DNA of 64,000 nucleotides from Sphingomonas aerophila (GCF_014199305.1 NZ_JACIJK010000004.1:124001-188000), one strand, 5' to 3'. Positions 27,752 to 37,292 are shown, numbered from the stretch's first letter. Program-made: numbers and translations. Notes: generated by a model from the letters alone, not told the origin.

Positions 27752-29046
27752 GCACGAATTCCGGATTTGAGCGCGACAAGGGTGAGTTCACCCGGGGTGC
27801 ACGTGCCCTGATAGTGTTGCCCGACCAGGGTGGATCGAGCCGCGATGCTGACGCACGGCTGGACGAGACCGCTGGTCTGGCTGCCGCGATCGGCATCGTC
27901 GTCGCGGAGAAAGTCGCTCTGCGCGTCCGCCAGCCGCGCCCAGCGACCCTGATCGGCAGCGGGCAGGTTGAACAGCTCGCAGCAACCGCGCGCATGGAAG
28001 AAGCGGACCTCGTCGTCTTCGACGCGAGCCTGACGCCCGTACAGCAGCGCAACCTGGAAACCGCGCTCGAAGCCAAGGTGATCGATCGAACCGGCCTGAT
28101 ACTCGAGATTTTCGGGGAACGGGCAGCCACAGCCGAGGGGCGACTGCAGGTCGAACTTGCCCACCTCGACTATCAGGCTGGCCGGCTCGTACGCAGCTGG
28201 ACCCACCTTGAGCGGCAACGGGGCGGCTTCGGCTTCCTGGGCGGCCCTGGCGAAACGCAGATCGAGGCCGACCGCCGATTGATCCGCGACCGCATGGCTC
28301 GGCTTCGTCGCGAGCTCGAGGGCGTCAGCCGTACGCGCGGGCTTCATCGGGAAAGACGACAGCGCGCGCCATGGCCCGTGATCGCGCTGGTTGGCTATAC
28401 CAACGCTGGAAAGTCGACCTTATTCAATCGGCTGACCGGCGCTGACGTCATGGCGGAGAACCTTCTGTTCGCGACGCTAGACCCGACATTGCGTCAGATT
28501 GCGCTTCCGGGTCTCGACAAGGCGATCTTGTCGGACACGGTGGGGTTCGTGTCGGAACTGCCGACCCAATTGGTGGCCGCGTTCAAGGCGACGCTGGAAG
28601 AGGTCGTCTCAGCCGATCTTCTCATCCACGTCCGCGACGTCGCGCATCCGGACACCGAAGCTCAACGTATCGATGTCGAGGGCGTGCTCGCCGATATCGG
28701 CGTATCCGAACAGACACCGGTGATCGAGGCCTGGAACAAGCTCGACTTGCTGGACGACGAAGCCCGCGCCGCTCGCCTTGCCGAGGCTGCTCGCCGGGAG
28801 GTCGTCGTCGCCATTTCGGCGCTGACCGGGGAGGGGGTCGACAATCTTCGCACCGCCGTGGCCGATCGCCTGACCGAGGGACATCGGCGTTACACGATCA
28901 CGCTTGCTGCGGGCGACGGGGCCGGCGCGGCATGGCTCCACGCGCATGGTGAGGTGTTGGCAAGCGAAGTCCAAGGCGAACAGGCGTCATATGACGTGCG
29001 GATGTCGCCGGCCGATTTCGAGCGGTTCGAGCAGAGGCACGGTTAA
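27748..29046 (+). CDS. hflX: Ribosome-splitting GTPase HflX
   Basis: 432-residue GTPase that acts on stalled or stress-arrested ribosomes. It has an N-terminal HflX domain, a glycine-rich linker ([14 protein letters not shown]), and the G domain with G1 [13 protein letters not shown]3 DTVGF and G4 NKLD. Start is TTG at 27748, overlapping the hfq stop as TTGA. No ATG is available before conserved sequence, so a rare TTG start coupled to hfq is the best choice. Confidence 0.94.
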   Translation: MSTNSGFERDKGEFTRGARALIVLPDQGGSSRDADARLDETAGLAAAIGIVVAEKVALRVRQPRPATLIGSGQVEQLAATARMEEADLVVFDASLTPVQQRNLETALEAKVIDRTGLILEIFGERAATAEGRLQVELAHLDYQAGRLVRSWTHLERQRGGFGFLGGPGETQIEADRRLIRDRMARLRRELEGVSRTRGLHRERRQRAPWPVIALVGYTNAGKSTLFNRLTGADVMAENLLFATLDPTLRQIALPGLDKAILSDTVGFVSELPTQLVAAFKATLEEVVSADLLIHVRDVAHPDTEAQRIDVEGVLADIGVSEQTPVIEAWNKLDLLDDEARAARLAEAARREVVVAISALTGEGVDNLRTAVADRLTEGHRRYTITLAAGDGAGAAWLHAHGEVLASEVQGEQASYDVRMSPADFERFEQRHG

Positions 29047-29060
29047 CGGTCATTTACCAT

Positions 29061-29086
29061 CTATCCGGGCAAGCGCGCCCGGATAG
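29061..29086. terminator. Bidirectional terminator between hflX and mazG
   Basis: Perfect ten-base inverted repeat CTATCCGGGC / GCCCGGATAG with a six-base loop (AAGCGC), placed between two convergent genes 48 bases apart. No T-run on either side. Confidence 0.7.
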
Positions 29087-29094
29087 CTCCGCAA

Positions 29095-29826
29095 TCAACG
29101 CTGTTCGGTATCTTTGACGCCCCGCCAAAGGGCTTCCTGCTGCTCCAGGGTCAATGTCGGGAACGCAGGACCGGCGGCCTCCATCGCCCTGAACCGCCGC
29201 TCGAACTTCTTGTTTGCCGCGCGAAGGGTAGCTTCGGGATCCAGCCCGAGGTGCCGAACATAGTTGACCACCGCGAACAAAAGATCACCCGCTTCCTCTG
29301 CCAGCTTATCTGGCGAGGATTGAGCAATCTCTTCCAACTCCTCGATAATCTTGGCGCGGGGCCCATCAGCGTCAGGCCAGTCAAAGCCGGTGCGGGCAGC
29401 GCGCTTCTGTAACTTCTCTGCCCGCAACAGCGCCGGCAAGGCTAGCGCGACGCCAGCAAGCGCACTCGTGTCCGACCGGTCGTCACGCTCACTTGCCTTG
29501 ATCGCCTCCCAACCGGGCGATGTTGCCGCGTCGCCGAAGATGTGGGGATGCCGCCGTTCCATCTTGTCGCTGATCGAAGCCACCACGTCGGCCAGCGTGA
29601 ATTGGCCGGCTTCTTCAGCGATCCGGCTATGGAACACGACCTGAAGCAGCAGGTCGCCCAATTCGTCCTTGATGTCGGCCGGATCGTTGCGTTCGATCGC
29701 ATCCGCAACTTCATACGCTTCTTCAATCGTGTAAGGCGCGATCGTGGCGAATGTCTGCGCACGGTCCCAGTCGCAACCATCAGAGCCGCGAAGCCGCGCC
29801 ATGATAGCCAACAGCCGCTCAATCAT
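29095..29826 (-). CDS. mazG: Nucleoside triphosphate pyrophosphohydrolase MazG
   Basis: Hydrolyses (d)NTPs to monophosphates and pyrophosphate, clearing aberrant nucleotides. 243 residues with two MazG repeats. The metal-binding EExxE-type motif is seen near the N-terminus (TIEEAYEVADAIE) and again around the EEAGDLLFAVVNYVRHL stretch in the second half. CDWDRAQTF near residue 18 is characteristic. It is a single gene, with 46 bases to the upstream protease gene on the same strand, which could be cotranscribed. Confidence 0.95.
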   Translation of the reverse strand: MIERLLAIMARLRGSDGCDWDRAQTFATIAPYTIEEAYEVADAIERNDPADIKDELGDLLLQVVFHSRIAEEAGQFTLADVVASISDKMERRHPHIFGDAATSPGWEAIKASERDDRSDTSALAGVALALPALLRAEKLQKRAARTGFDWPDADGPRAKIIEELEEIAQSSPDKLAEEAGDLLFAVVNYVRHLGLDPEATLRAANKKFERRFRAMEAAGPAFPTLTLEQQEALWRGVKDTEQR

Positions 29827-29872
29827 TGGGAGACCACCCCACCCAGCACGGCTGTGAGATCGATAATATACA

Positions 29873-30487
29873 TTATGTAAAGTCCTGCGGATGGTGGGGG
29901 GTCAGGATCAGCGTGTTGTTCTCCACCCGCCACGTTTTAAGCCGCGACAGAAAGTTCATGCCAAGGACATCCGAGTCGCCGAACGCCGGCGAAACGACCA
30001 CGGGCAGCTTTCGAGCGACAATGGTGCCGAACCGCAGTTCATCCACGCTGGCCGTTTGCGCCTGAACCGTCCCGTTCGCGGTTCGAAGCAGCACCGGGAT
30101 AAGGCTCTCCTCCACCTTCAACCCGGCAGCATCTGCGGTTGAGGTTGAGAGAGCTGTGATCGTGGCACCGCTATCGACGAGCATCCGACGCTTCACGCCA
30201 TCGACGGTCACCCGCGCCCAGAAATGGCCGTCGGGCGACATGCGTATCCGGACTTCCTCGCCGACAACGGTCTGATCGTCGAGCTTCAAAGCTTGTGCGA
30301 TCTGGCCCAGATATGGGTCGAACTTCTCTCGCTGGGCGAGCACGAACAGACCGACGCCAAAGATTGCAGCCCAGCTCAACAGATTGAGAGCGATCCTAAG
30401 AACCGGAACGCGTCGTGCGATCAACGCCGACAGGGGCAGAAGAATCAATAGTCCGAGAAGCAGCGCATGAACGCCGTCCAGCGTCAT
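29873..30487 (-). CDS. Membrane-anchored retropepsin-like aspartic protease (clan AA)
   Basis: 204 residues. Two hydrophobic helices fill the first 52 residues (ALLLGLLILLPLSALIA and a second ending VGLFVLAQ), followed by a soluble domain. That domain has the retroviral-type active site MLVDSGATITALS at about 101-113 and the second signature VLGMNFLSRL. This matches the TIGR02281 group of single-domain aspartic proteases that act as dimers. Substrate is unknown; the active site may face the periplasm. ATGA overlap with the MBL hydrolase gene. Confidence 0.85.
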   Translation of the reverse strand: MTLDGVHALLLGLLILLPLSALIARRVPVLRIALNLLSWAAIFGVGLFVLAQREKFDPYLGQIAQALKLDDQTVVGEEVRIRMSPDGHFWARVTVDGVKRRMLVDSGATITALSTSTADAAGLKVEESLIPVLLRTANGTVQAQTASVDELRFGTIVARKLPVVVSPAFGDSDVLGMNFLSRLKTWRVENNTLILTPHHPQDFT

Positions 30488-31248
30488 AGGTGATATTCCA
30501 GCCCGTCGTAACCTGGCTCCACGCCGGCGGGCAGCGTCGCGCAGAGTGTGGCATAGTCCATGGATTGGTCCATATGTACCAGCGCTGACCGCTTGGGGCC
30601 GAGCTCCGCGATCCAGCCCAAAGCCGCATCCAATGTCGGGTGACTTGGATGTGGTTGCTTTCGCAGCGCATCAATTATCCACAGGTCCAGATCGCGGTAC
30701 AATGCTCGCATGGCCGGGGTCAGATCATGGAAGTCGGTCGCGTAGCCGACACGCACCCCGCCCGCTTCGAACCGGAGCCCTGACGATGAGATGCGTCCGT
30801 GCGGCTGGTCTACGACGCTGATATCGATCGCGCCGATCCGCTGCTGATCATGCAGCGTCCGTCGTTCAACCGTAGCCGGGTACCCGCCCCGCCCTTCGAA
30901 TACATATGCAAATTGTGCCGTAAGTACCTGAAAGGTCTCGTCGCGAGCATAGCCGGGCACGGCATGTCCAAGTGCGTGGTAGATCTGCCGGACATCATCG
31001 ATCCCATTCGTGTGATCGGCATGGCCATGGGTCCAGATGATCGCGTCAACCGCGCCCACCTGCGCGGCAAGCAATTGTTCGCGCATGTCGGGACCGGTAT
31101 CTACAAGGATCCGGGTATCTTCATGCTCCACGAGGATGGCGGCACGAGTGCGTCGGTTGCGGGGCTCGGTTGGATCACATGCGCCCCAGTCGTTGCCGAT
31201 CCGCGGCACACCCGACGACGTGCCGCTGCCAAGGATCCGCACCTTCAC
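30484..31248 (-). CDS. MBL-fold metallo-hydrolase (PhnP-like phosphodiesterase)
   Basis: 254-residue metallo-beta-lactamase fold hydrolase. The N-terminus KVRILGSGTSSGVPRIG is typical of the PhnP/RNase Z-like group. The metal site THGHADHTNGIDD (HxHxDH) is complete, and downstream metal ligands are in YATDFHD and SALVHMDQSMDY. Probable cyclic or nucleotide phosphodiesterase activity is inferred from PhnP. The frame extends upstream over tatD, but the GTG at 31248 in a GTGA overlap with tatD gives the normal N-terminus. It follows tatD as in many proteobacteria. Confidence 0.9.
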   Translation of the reverse strand: MKVRILGSGTSSGVPRIGNDWGACDPTEPRNRRTRAAILVEHEDTRILVDTGPDMREQLLAAQVGAVDAIIWTHGHADHTNGIDDVRQIYHALGHAVPGYARDETFQVLTAQFAYVFEGRGGYPATVERRTLHDQQRIGAIDISVVDQPHGRISSSGLRFEAGGVRVGYATDFHDLTPAMRALYRDLDLWIIDALRKQPHPSHPTLDAALGWIAELGPKRSALVHMDQSMDYATLCATLPAGVEPGYDGLEYHL

Positions 31249-32021
31249 GCCTGGGTTTTCGCGAACAGACTGTGGAAGTTGTAGGCGGTACGCTCTTGAA
31301 GAAAGGCGATATCTTCTCCGCGGAGCTTCGCAAGGAATTCGGCGGTGTCGGCGACAAAGGCAGGCTCGCCGGGTCTTCCCCGATGCGGAACCGGGGCCAG
31401 AAACGGGCTGTCCGTTTCGACCAGCAGCCGCTCGATTGGTAGCCGCGCAGCGGTTTCCTGTAGGTCGCGCGCGTTTTTGAACGTCACGATGCCCGAGATG
31501 GAGATGAAGAAGCCCAACTCCATAGCCCGATCCGCGAATGCGCCAGTGCCGGTAAAACAATGGATGACCCCGGTGAAGGCCCCCTGCTCCATCTCTTCGG
31601 CCAGGATCGCGGCTGTGTCGTCCTCGGCATCCCTGGTATGGACAATCAACGGTAGTCCCGTCTCCCGCGCGGCCGCGATGTGGGCCCGGAAGCTTGCCTG
31701 TTGCCGGGTGCGATCGGAGTGGTCGTAGAAGTAATCTAGCCCGCTTTCGCCCAGACCGACGACCCGTGCGTGTCGTGCCCGGTCGACAAGCGTCGCCGTC
31801 TGCATGTCTGGATGCTGGTCGGCTTCATGCGGATGGATGCCGATGCTGGCCCAGACGTCCGGCTCGCGCTCTGCGGTCGCGATCACGTCGTCCCATTCGC
31901 TTTCGCGGGTCGAGATGTTGAGCATCGCCGTCACGCCCCGCGCCCGCGCCCGGGCAAGCACCTGCGCCTGCTGCTCGGCAACGCCCTTGTAGTTCAGATG
32001 ACAGTGACTGTCGGCGAGCAT
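31245..32021 (-). CDS. tatD: TatD-family metal-dependent DNase
   Basis: 258-residue TIM-barrel nuclease. The metal-binding DSHCHLN is at residues 4-10. E92-region LGESGLDY, then LIVHTRDAE, GVIHCFTG and the closing VETDSPFLAP are all present. Homologues degrade DNA and may act in repair or apoptosis-like decay. Stop and start overlap with the neighbours (TGATG with metG, GTGA with the MBL gene), so it is part of the holB-metG-tatD operon. Confidence 0.95.
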   Translation of the reverse strand: MLADSHCHLNYKGVAEQQAQVLARARARGVTAMLNISTRESEWDDVIATAEREPDVWASIGIHPHEADQHPDMQTATLVDRARHARVVGLGESGLDYFYDHSDRTRQQASFRAHIAAARETGLPLIVHTRDAEDDTAAILAEEMEQGAFTGVIHCFTGTGAFADRAMELGFFISISGIVTFKNARDLQETAARLPIERLLVETDSPFLAPVPHRGRPGEPAFVADTAEFLAKLRGEDIAFLQERTAYNFHSLFAKTQA

Positions 32022-33592
32022 CAGGCCCCCGCCTCTGCGTCGACGGGCATGTTAAGCCGCGGGAAGATGGGCACCGGCGGGGAAAGACGAAACGCGCTTT
32101 CCGCCAGCCGGTTATACCAGCCATCATCGTCAATGGCAGCATGGTCCCGTTCATCCGGACCGGCGCCGAGCTGGTCGAGCAGCCGGTTCGCCGAACTTGG
32201 CACCACGGGAAGGATGGCGATCGCCAGCATCCGGATCGCTCGTACCAGCGTCCGCAATACCGCGTGCATCCGCTCGGGGTCGGACTTGCGCAAAGCCCAG
32301 GGCGCCTGTGTGTCGATGTAGCCGTTGCAGGCGAACACGCCGCGCATCCACGCCTCTATACCCTGGCTGAGCGCGAGATCGCCGAACGCGGCCTTCAGCC
32401 CCGCGCAAGCAACAACGACCTCCTCGATCAGCATGGCATCGGCTGGATCCGACCTGCCAGCCTCAGGAAGAACGCCGTCCAGGTTCTTGGCAATGAACGC
32501 CAATGTCCGCTGGGCAAGGTTGCCGAAGCTGTTCGCGAGTTCGGCATTCACGCGCAGCACGATCGCCTCGGGCGAGTAGCTGCCGTCCTGGCCGAAGCTG
32601 ACTTCCCGCAGAAAAAAGTAGCGCAGGGCATCAACGCCAAAGCTGTCGGCCAGCGTCATGGGATCGACGACGTTGCCCAGTGACTTGGACATCTTCTCAC
32701 CACCACGGGCGAGCAGGAATCCGTGGCCGAACACGGACCGGGGCATCGGAACGCCCGCCGACATCAGAAAAGCTGGCCAATACACGGCGTGAAAACGGAC
32801 AATGTCCTTCCCGATAAGATGCAGGTCGGCGGGCCAGAACCGGGCATTGGCCGCGTCCTTGTCAGGATAGCCGGTCCCCGTCAGGTAGTTGGTCAGCGCG
32901 TCGACCCACACGTACATCACGTGCCCTGGGCTACCCGGCACCGGCACGCCCCAGTCAAAGCTGGTCCGCGACACCGACAAATCGGAAAGGCCGCCCTCAA
33001 CGAACCGCATCACCTCGTTGCGCCGGCTTTCGGGGCGGATGAAGTCCGGATTGGTCGAATACAGGTCCAGCAGCGGCTGTTGATACCGGGACAGGCGGAA
33101 GAACCAAGTCTCCTCCGCTGTCCACTCAACAGGCGTTCCCTGCGGCGACAGCTTCTCGCCGCCCTCACCCGCAACCAGTTCGCCCTCGTCGTAAAAGGCC
33201 TCATCACGGACCGAGTACCAGCCCTCATAGCGATCAAGATACAGGTCACCGCGATCGGCCATGGCCTGCCAGATCGCCTGGCTGGCACGGTGGTGATCAA
33301 CCTCCACCGTGCGGATGAAGCGATCATAGCCGACATTAAACTTGTCCGCCATCTCGTGGAAATGGCGCGACATCTCGTCGGCAAAGGCCCGCGTCTCGAT
33401 CCCACGCGCCCGGGCGGCCTGCGCCATTTTCAGCCCATGCTCGTCGGTCCCCGTCTGAAACAGGACATCCCGGCCAGCCTGACGCTGAAATCGCGCGATC
33501 GCGTCGGCGGCAACCATCTCATAGGCGTGGCCGATATGCGGCCGCCCGTTGGGATAGTGGATTGCGGTGGTGATGTAGAAGGGGTCGCCCAT
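32021..33592 (-). CDS. metG: Methionyl-tRNA synthetase, no C-terminal tRNA-binding domain
   Basis: Class I synthetase of 523 residues. HIGH motif is PHIGHAYE near residue 18, KMSKS is intact in KMSKSLGN, and the active-site WVDALTNYLTG is present. It ends after the anticodon-binding helices, without the extra C-terminal EMAP domain. No knuckle cysteines for zinc are seen in the connective peptide, as in the MetG2-type enzymes. The open frame runs 60 codons upstream over holB; the ATG at 33592 gives the typical start MGDPFYITTAI. It begins 11 bases after the holB stop. Confidence 0.97.
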   Translation of the reverse strand: MGDPFYITTAIHYPNGRPHIGHAYEMVAADAIARFQRQAGRDVLFQTGTDEHGLKMAQAARARGIETRAFADEMSRHFHEMADKFNVGYDRFIRTVEVDHHRASQAIWQAMADRGDLYLDRYEGWYSVRDEAFYDEGELVAGEGGEKLSPQGTPVEWTAEETWFFRLSRYQQPLLDLYSTNPDFIRPESRRNEVMRFVEGGLSDLSVSRTSFDWGVPVPGSPGHVMYVWVDALTNYLTGTGYPDKDAANARFWPADLHLIGKDIVRFHAVYWPAFLMSAGVPMPRSVFGHGFLLARGGEKMSKSLGNVVDPMTLADSFGVDALRYFFLREVSFGQDGSYSPEAIVLRVNAELANSFGNLAQRTLAFIAKNLDGVLPEAGRSDPADAMLIEEVVVACAGLKAAFGDLALSQGIEAWMRGVFACNGYIDTQAPWALRKSDPERMHAVLRTLVRAIRMLAIAILPVVPSSANRLLDQLGAGPDERDHAAIDDDGWYNRLAESAFRLSPPVPIFPRLNMPVDAEAGA

Positions 33593-33602
33593 GTCGGGCT
33601 CC

Positions 33603-34583
33603 CTACCCCGCCGTCGCCGCCGATGAAAGCCGCGCGACGAGCCCTGCCATCTCGAACACGGTCGTCGCAGGATCGAGGGACAGGCCGATGGCTGCACCGG
33701 ACAGGTCGCGGGCAGCCGCATAAGCGTCGAGTGCGACCCGCAGCGCCTCGCCCTGCCGCTCACGCGCGGCATGGGCGATCAGCGCCGGTGCGCGGTCAAG
33801 AAACAGCTCATATCGTGGCTGGGCTGCTTTTCCCGCCAGCGCGCGACCCAGGGTGAGCCGTTCGCGATGATCGCGGTCACCCGATCGCGCAATAGCGTCC
33901 AACGCCCGATCCAGCCCGGCAACGTCTAGCCCGGCATAGCGCACCCCCCGCCCTGGCGCACCCTCACTGGCAGTGACGAGGGCCTGCATTTCACCGCTGT
34001 CAGCACCCGGCAACACCGTCCCGAGCACCTTTGCAACATCGGCATCGCTCAATCGGGAAAACCGCAGCAGGCGGCACCGCGAGCGGATGGTGGGCAGCAG
34101 CTTGCCCGGCGCATGACTGACCAGGAAGAACACGGTGCCTTGCGGCGGCTCTTCCAGGCTCTTCAGCAGGGCGTTCGAACCTTCACGCTCCAGATCGTCG
34201 ATTGCGTCGATGATGACGGCGCGACGCGATGAAAGTGCCGGAGGGGTCGCCAGCTGTCCGCGCAAGGCTCGCACCTGTGCGATGCGGATGCTGCGGGCCG
34301 GAGCGTCGTCGTCCTTGCGCTGGTCATAAGGCACGATGCGCGGCGGCGAGGATTTGTCCCATACCTCCCGCGTGACAACCTGGTAATCGGGGTGGCTACG
34401 CGCTTCCACCAACGCGCGGCTACGCGCATCGTCACCGATCAGGCGCAGGGCGGCTTCACGGGCGAAGGTAGCCTTGCCGACGCCCTCCGCCCCGGCAAGC
34501 AGCCAGGCATGGTGAACCTGGCCGCCCGCCAACGCGGCGTCGAACTCGGCCTGCGCGGCGGCATGCCCCACCAATGACGTCAT
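33603..34583 (-). CDS. holB: DNA polymerase III delta' subunit
   Basis: Clamp-loader subunit, 326 residues. It shows a P-loop GAEGVGKATFA near residue 33, the VIIDAIDDLEREGSNALLKSLEEPP stretch (split motif of the family) and the sensor-like RSRCRLLRF. The ATG at 34583 is favoured by an AGGTGG ribosome site seven bases before it; an upstream GTG (34592) is possible. In related genomes tmk lies between the carboxypeptidase gene and holB; here only 14 bases separate them, so tmk must be elsewhere. Confidence 0.93.
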   Translation of the reverse strand: MTSLVGHAAAQAEFDAALAGGQVHHAWLLAGAEGVGKATFAREAALRLIGDDARSRALVEARSHPDYQVVTREVWDKSSPPRIVPYDQRKDDDAPARSIRIAQVRALRGQLATPPALSSRRAVIIDAIDDLEREGSNALLKSLEEPPQGTVFFLVSHAPGKLLPTIRSRCRLLRFSRLSDADVAKVLGTVLPGADSGEMQALVTASEGAPGRGVRYAGLDVAGLDRALDAIARSGDRDHRERLTLGRALAGKAAQPRYELFLDRAPALIAHAARERQGEALRVALDAYAAARDLSGAAIGLSLDPATTVFEMAGLVARLSSAATAG

Positions 34584-34597
34584 GCCGCCCACCTGGC

Positions 34598-35761
34598 TCA
34601 GATGAGCGAGGTCAGTCCCGCCCAGGCGCGGCCAAAAAAGCCTGCTTCGCCAACGTCCTTGTCGGCCACCAGCGGCAGGCGCTGTTCGGGGGTGTCTGCC
34701 GAGGTGATCACGAGTTCGGCGATCTTGTCGCCTGCCTTGATCGGCGCCTTGATCGGGCCCTTGTAGACGACCTTGGCCGAGACGGCGGGTACAGCCCCGG
34801 CTGGCATGGTCGCCTTCAACGTCGTCGGTGCCACCAGGCCGACTGTGTTCGACGATCCGAGTTGCACTTCGGCATCGGCGACCTTGCGCCCCTGCGCGAC
34901 AAGCGGCTTGGCCTGCCAGGCGCGGAAGCCCCAGTCCATGAAGCGGACCGACTCATCGGCGCGGCCGTTGAAGCTGGTCAGTCCGGCGACCACCATAACC
35001 ATACGGCGGCCGGACTGCTCTGCGGACCCGGTAAAGCCATAGCCAGCCTCATCCGTGTGCCCGGTCTTCAGTCCGTCGGCGCCGGCGACCCGACCGAGCA
35101 ATGGGTCGCGATTGGCCTGAGTGATGTCGCTCCCCGCACCCAACGTCTTGCCCCAGGTGAAGTTCGGGAGAGAGTAGAAGCGCTTGTACAGCGCAGGATG
35201 ATCCTGGATCGTCGCGGATGCCAGCTTAGCAAGGTCACGCGCGGTGACATACGTCACGCCATTGTCCGGCCAGCCGTTGGACGTGCCGAAATGGCTGTTC
35301 GTCAGTCCCAGCTTGCGTGCCGCATCGTTCATGCGGTCGGTGAAGCTCTGCTCCGTGCCCGAGATCCCCTCCGCCAGGACAACGCAAGCGTCATTGCCGG
35401 ACAGAGTCACGATCCCCTTCAGCAGGTTCTCAACGCTAACACTCTCCCCGGCGGACAGGAACATGGTGCTGCCGGCCGCAGGACCGTGCCATTGCTTCCA
35501 TGTCTCGGGCCGAACGGTGAACTGCTGGTTCAGCTTCAGGTCGCCGCGCTTGATCATGTCAAATGCGACATAGACCGTCATCATCTTGGCCATCGACGCC
35601 GGCGGCATGCGGCGGTCCGCATCGCGCTCATACAGCACCGCGCCGGTCGACAGGTCCTGCATATAGGCGATGGGCGCCGTTCCCTGGAACTGCGGCGCGG
35701 CTGCCGTCGAGGATGTCGCGAGGGCGGCAGCGATAAGCGGTGCGGCAAAGAACTTGTTCAT
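34598..35761 (-). CDS. dacC: D-alanyl-D-alanine carboxypeptidase (DacC/PBP5-6 type)
   Basis: Periplasmic serine enzyme trimming the peptidoglycan stem pentapeptide. 387 residues with signal peptide (1 to about 23, cut near STAAAP). Active-site motifs: SxxK in PPASMAKMMT, SGN in TLSGNDACVV, KTG in DGLKTGHTDE. The C-terminal beta-rich domain and final hydrophobic/aromatic helix (GFFGRAWAGLTSLI) may anchor it to the membrane. The ATG at 35761 begins at the signal peptide; upstream frame extension is not needed. It lies just upstream of holB, the usual alphaproteobacterial order. Confidence 0.95.
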   Translation of the reverse strand: MNKFFAAPLIAAALATSSTAAAPQFQGTAPIAYMQDLSTGAVLYERDADRRMPPASMAKMMTVYVAFDMIKRGDLKLNQQFTVRPETWKQWHGPAAGSTMFLSAGESVSVENLLKGIVTLSGNDACVVLAEGISGTEQSFTDRMNDAARKLGLTNSHFGTSNGWPDNGVTYVTARDLAKLASATIQDHPALYKRFYSLPNFTWGKTLGAGSDITQANRDPLLGRVAGADGLKTGHTDEAGYGFTGSAEQSGRRMVMVVAGLTSFNGRADESVRFMDWGFRAWQAKPLVAQGRKVADAEVQLGSSNTVGLVAPTTLKATMPAGAVPAVSAKVVYKGPIKAPIKAGDKIAELVITSADTPEQRLPLVADKDVGEAGFFGRAWAGLTSLI

Positions 35762-35915
35762 GGGATGTCCGTTGCTGGTTGTCGGTCGTACGGGGAAGGT
35801 CAGGGCACTGCCATAGCCACGTGCCACCGCCGCGTCACGCGGGATGCGCTGCCAAGGTAAATTGCAGTTACAGGCGCGAGTTTAGGGTGCGCGTCGGCGA
35901 ACGACGCGGTCTGGC

Positions 35916-36965
35916 TCAACCCTCCACCGCATCAGCGAGCAGCCCGACCGAGAGGGCATAAAAGTTCGAGCAGTTATAGTCGAGGATGACGCGATAATTG
36001 CCGGTCAGCAGATAGGCAGTCTGCCCCGGCCCGTCCGGCTCCATCAACGTCGCCAGGACGTTGTCCGCTGGCCAGCTACGCGACTGCGGCACTACGCCCA
36101 TGGCGCGCCATTCGGCCACCGTTCGCCAGCCACTGTGTCGCGAAAACACCCGTGGACAGCGGGGCGACACCAGTCGATTGCGCACGATGCTGCGGTCAAA
36201 GCTTGCGGGCAGGCTGACAGCCAGGCCCCATGGCTGGCCTGCACGCCATCCGGCATCGGTGAAATAGCGAATGATGGAGGCAAGCGTGTCGGCTTCGCTG
36301 GTCCAGATATCGGCTCGCCCGTCCCCGTCCCCATCGCGGGCCAACCGCAGATAAGCTGAAGGGAGGAATTGCGGGTTGCCGGTCGCGCCCGCCCAACTTC
36401 CCTTCAACCGCTCGCGCGGGACGCCGCGGTCGATCATCTTAAGCGCCGCAATGAACTCGCCCGCGAACAGGTCGCGCCGTCGGCCCTCATAGGCAAGGCT
36501 GGCAAGGCTGCGGAGAAGGTCGAAGTTGCCCGTGTAACTGCCGTAATTCGTTTCGTGGCCCCAGATTGCGACCGCAATCGCCTCTGGCACCCCGCTTGTC
36601 CGCTCCACGGCCGCGAGCCGCCCCCGAGTGCGCTGGTAAACGGCGCGGCCCCGTGAGATGCGGCCCGCATCGACATGCTGGATCCGGTATGGGGCGAAAG
36701 GGGAGAAGGAGGTGGGCGTTTCCGTGTTGCCCGGCTGCGCGCGGTCGAGCGCCACCACGCGAGGGTTGAAGGTGAGCGTGGGCAGCACGGCATCCAGCGT
36801 TGCCGCTCTTACCCCCTGCGCCAGCGCCTGGCCACGCAGACCGGCAAGGTAGCTTTGAAACCCGGCTTCGTCCTGGGCGCCCGCTGGCGACAAGCCGGCC
36901 AGCGCCAGTGCGGCTGCGGCACCAATATTGCGAATGTACCGGGCGAGTTTCTGTGGCTTTCCCAT
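35916..36965 (-). CDS. Lytic murein transglycosylase (MltB family)
   Basis: 349 residues, periplasmic. Signal peptide 1 to about 30 ends with LSPAGAQ; no lipobox cysteine is present, so it is probably soluble rather than a lipoprotein. The catalytic glutamate is in AIWGHETNYG near residue 138. The SWAGATGNPQFLPSAYL stretch is the family signature, and it continues with DGDGRADIW. It cleaves glycan strands to form anhydromuropeptides. It lies 154 bases upstream of dacC. Confidence 0.93.
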   Translation of the reverse strand: MGKPQKLARYIRNIGAAAALALAGLSPAGAQDEAGFQSYLAGLRGQALAQGVRAATLDAVLPTLTFNPRVVALDRAQPGNTETPTSFSPFAPYRIQHVDAGRISRGRAVYQRTRGRLAAVERTSGVPEAIAVAIWGHETNYGSYTGNFDLLRSLASLAYEGRRRDLFAGEFIAALKMIDRGVPRERLKGSWAGATGNPQFLPSAYLRLARDGDGDGRADIWTSEADTLASIIRYFTDAGWRAGQPWGLAVSLPASFDRSIVRNRLVSPRCPRVFSRHSGWRTVAEWRAMGVVPQSRSWPADNVLATLMEPDGPGQTAYLLTGNYRVILDYNCSNFYALSVGLLADAVEG

Positions 36966-37058
36966 CGTCCGCTAGGTGCCACAGGGGCGGCGACGCCGGA
37001 ACCCCAAACATCGCGCCTCTTGCACAGGCGGGCTTACCGGCTCTAACGGGGGGCGAGC

Positions 37059-37148
37059 GGAGAGATGGCCGAGTGGTTTAAGGCAGCGGTCTTGAAAACC
37101 GCCGTGGGTTCACGCCCACCGTGGGTTCGAATCCCACTCTCTCCGCCA
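37059..37148 (+). tRNA. tRNA-Ser (anticodon UGA)
   Basis: The sequence folds as a class II tRNA with a long variable arm. The acceptor stem GGAGAGA pairs with TCTCTCC, and the D-arm starts GCCGAGTGG. The anticodon TGA is at 37093-37095 in loop CTTGAAA, the variable arm is GTGGGTTCACGCCCAC, and the T-arm loop is GTTCGAATC. CCA is encoded at the 3' end. It reads UCA and probably UCG codons. Confidence 0.97.
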
Positions 37149-37256
37149 GTTCTTGCCGGGCGTCACTGGCCAACGATCGGCAGCATCGTCTCGCTATCGC
37201 CGGGGCTGAACGGCTGTGCCCGCTCGCGATGCGCGGCTCGGCCGCTGGAACACTGC

Positions 37257-37292
37257 CAAGCAAAACCGGCGCACGCTGAACGCGGCGCCGGT
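37257..37292 (-). terminator. Rho-independent terminator of rpmE
   Basis: On the minus strand an eight-base stem ACCGGCGC / GCGCCGGT (plus-strand 37265-37272 and 37285-37292) is followed directly by TTTTGCTT. It lies about 68 bases after the rpmE stop. The rest of the 210-base gap down to the tRNA shows no gene. Confidence 0.7.
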
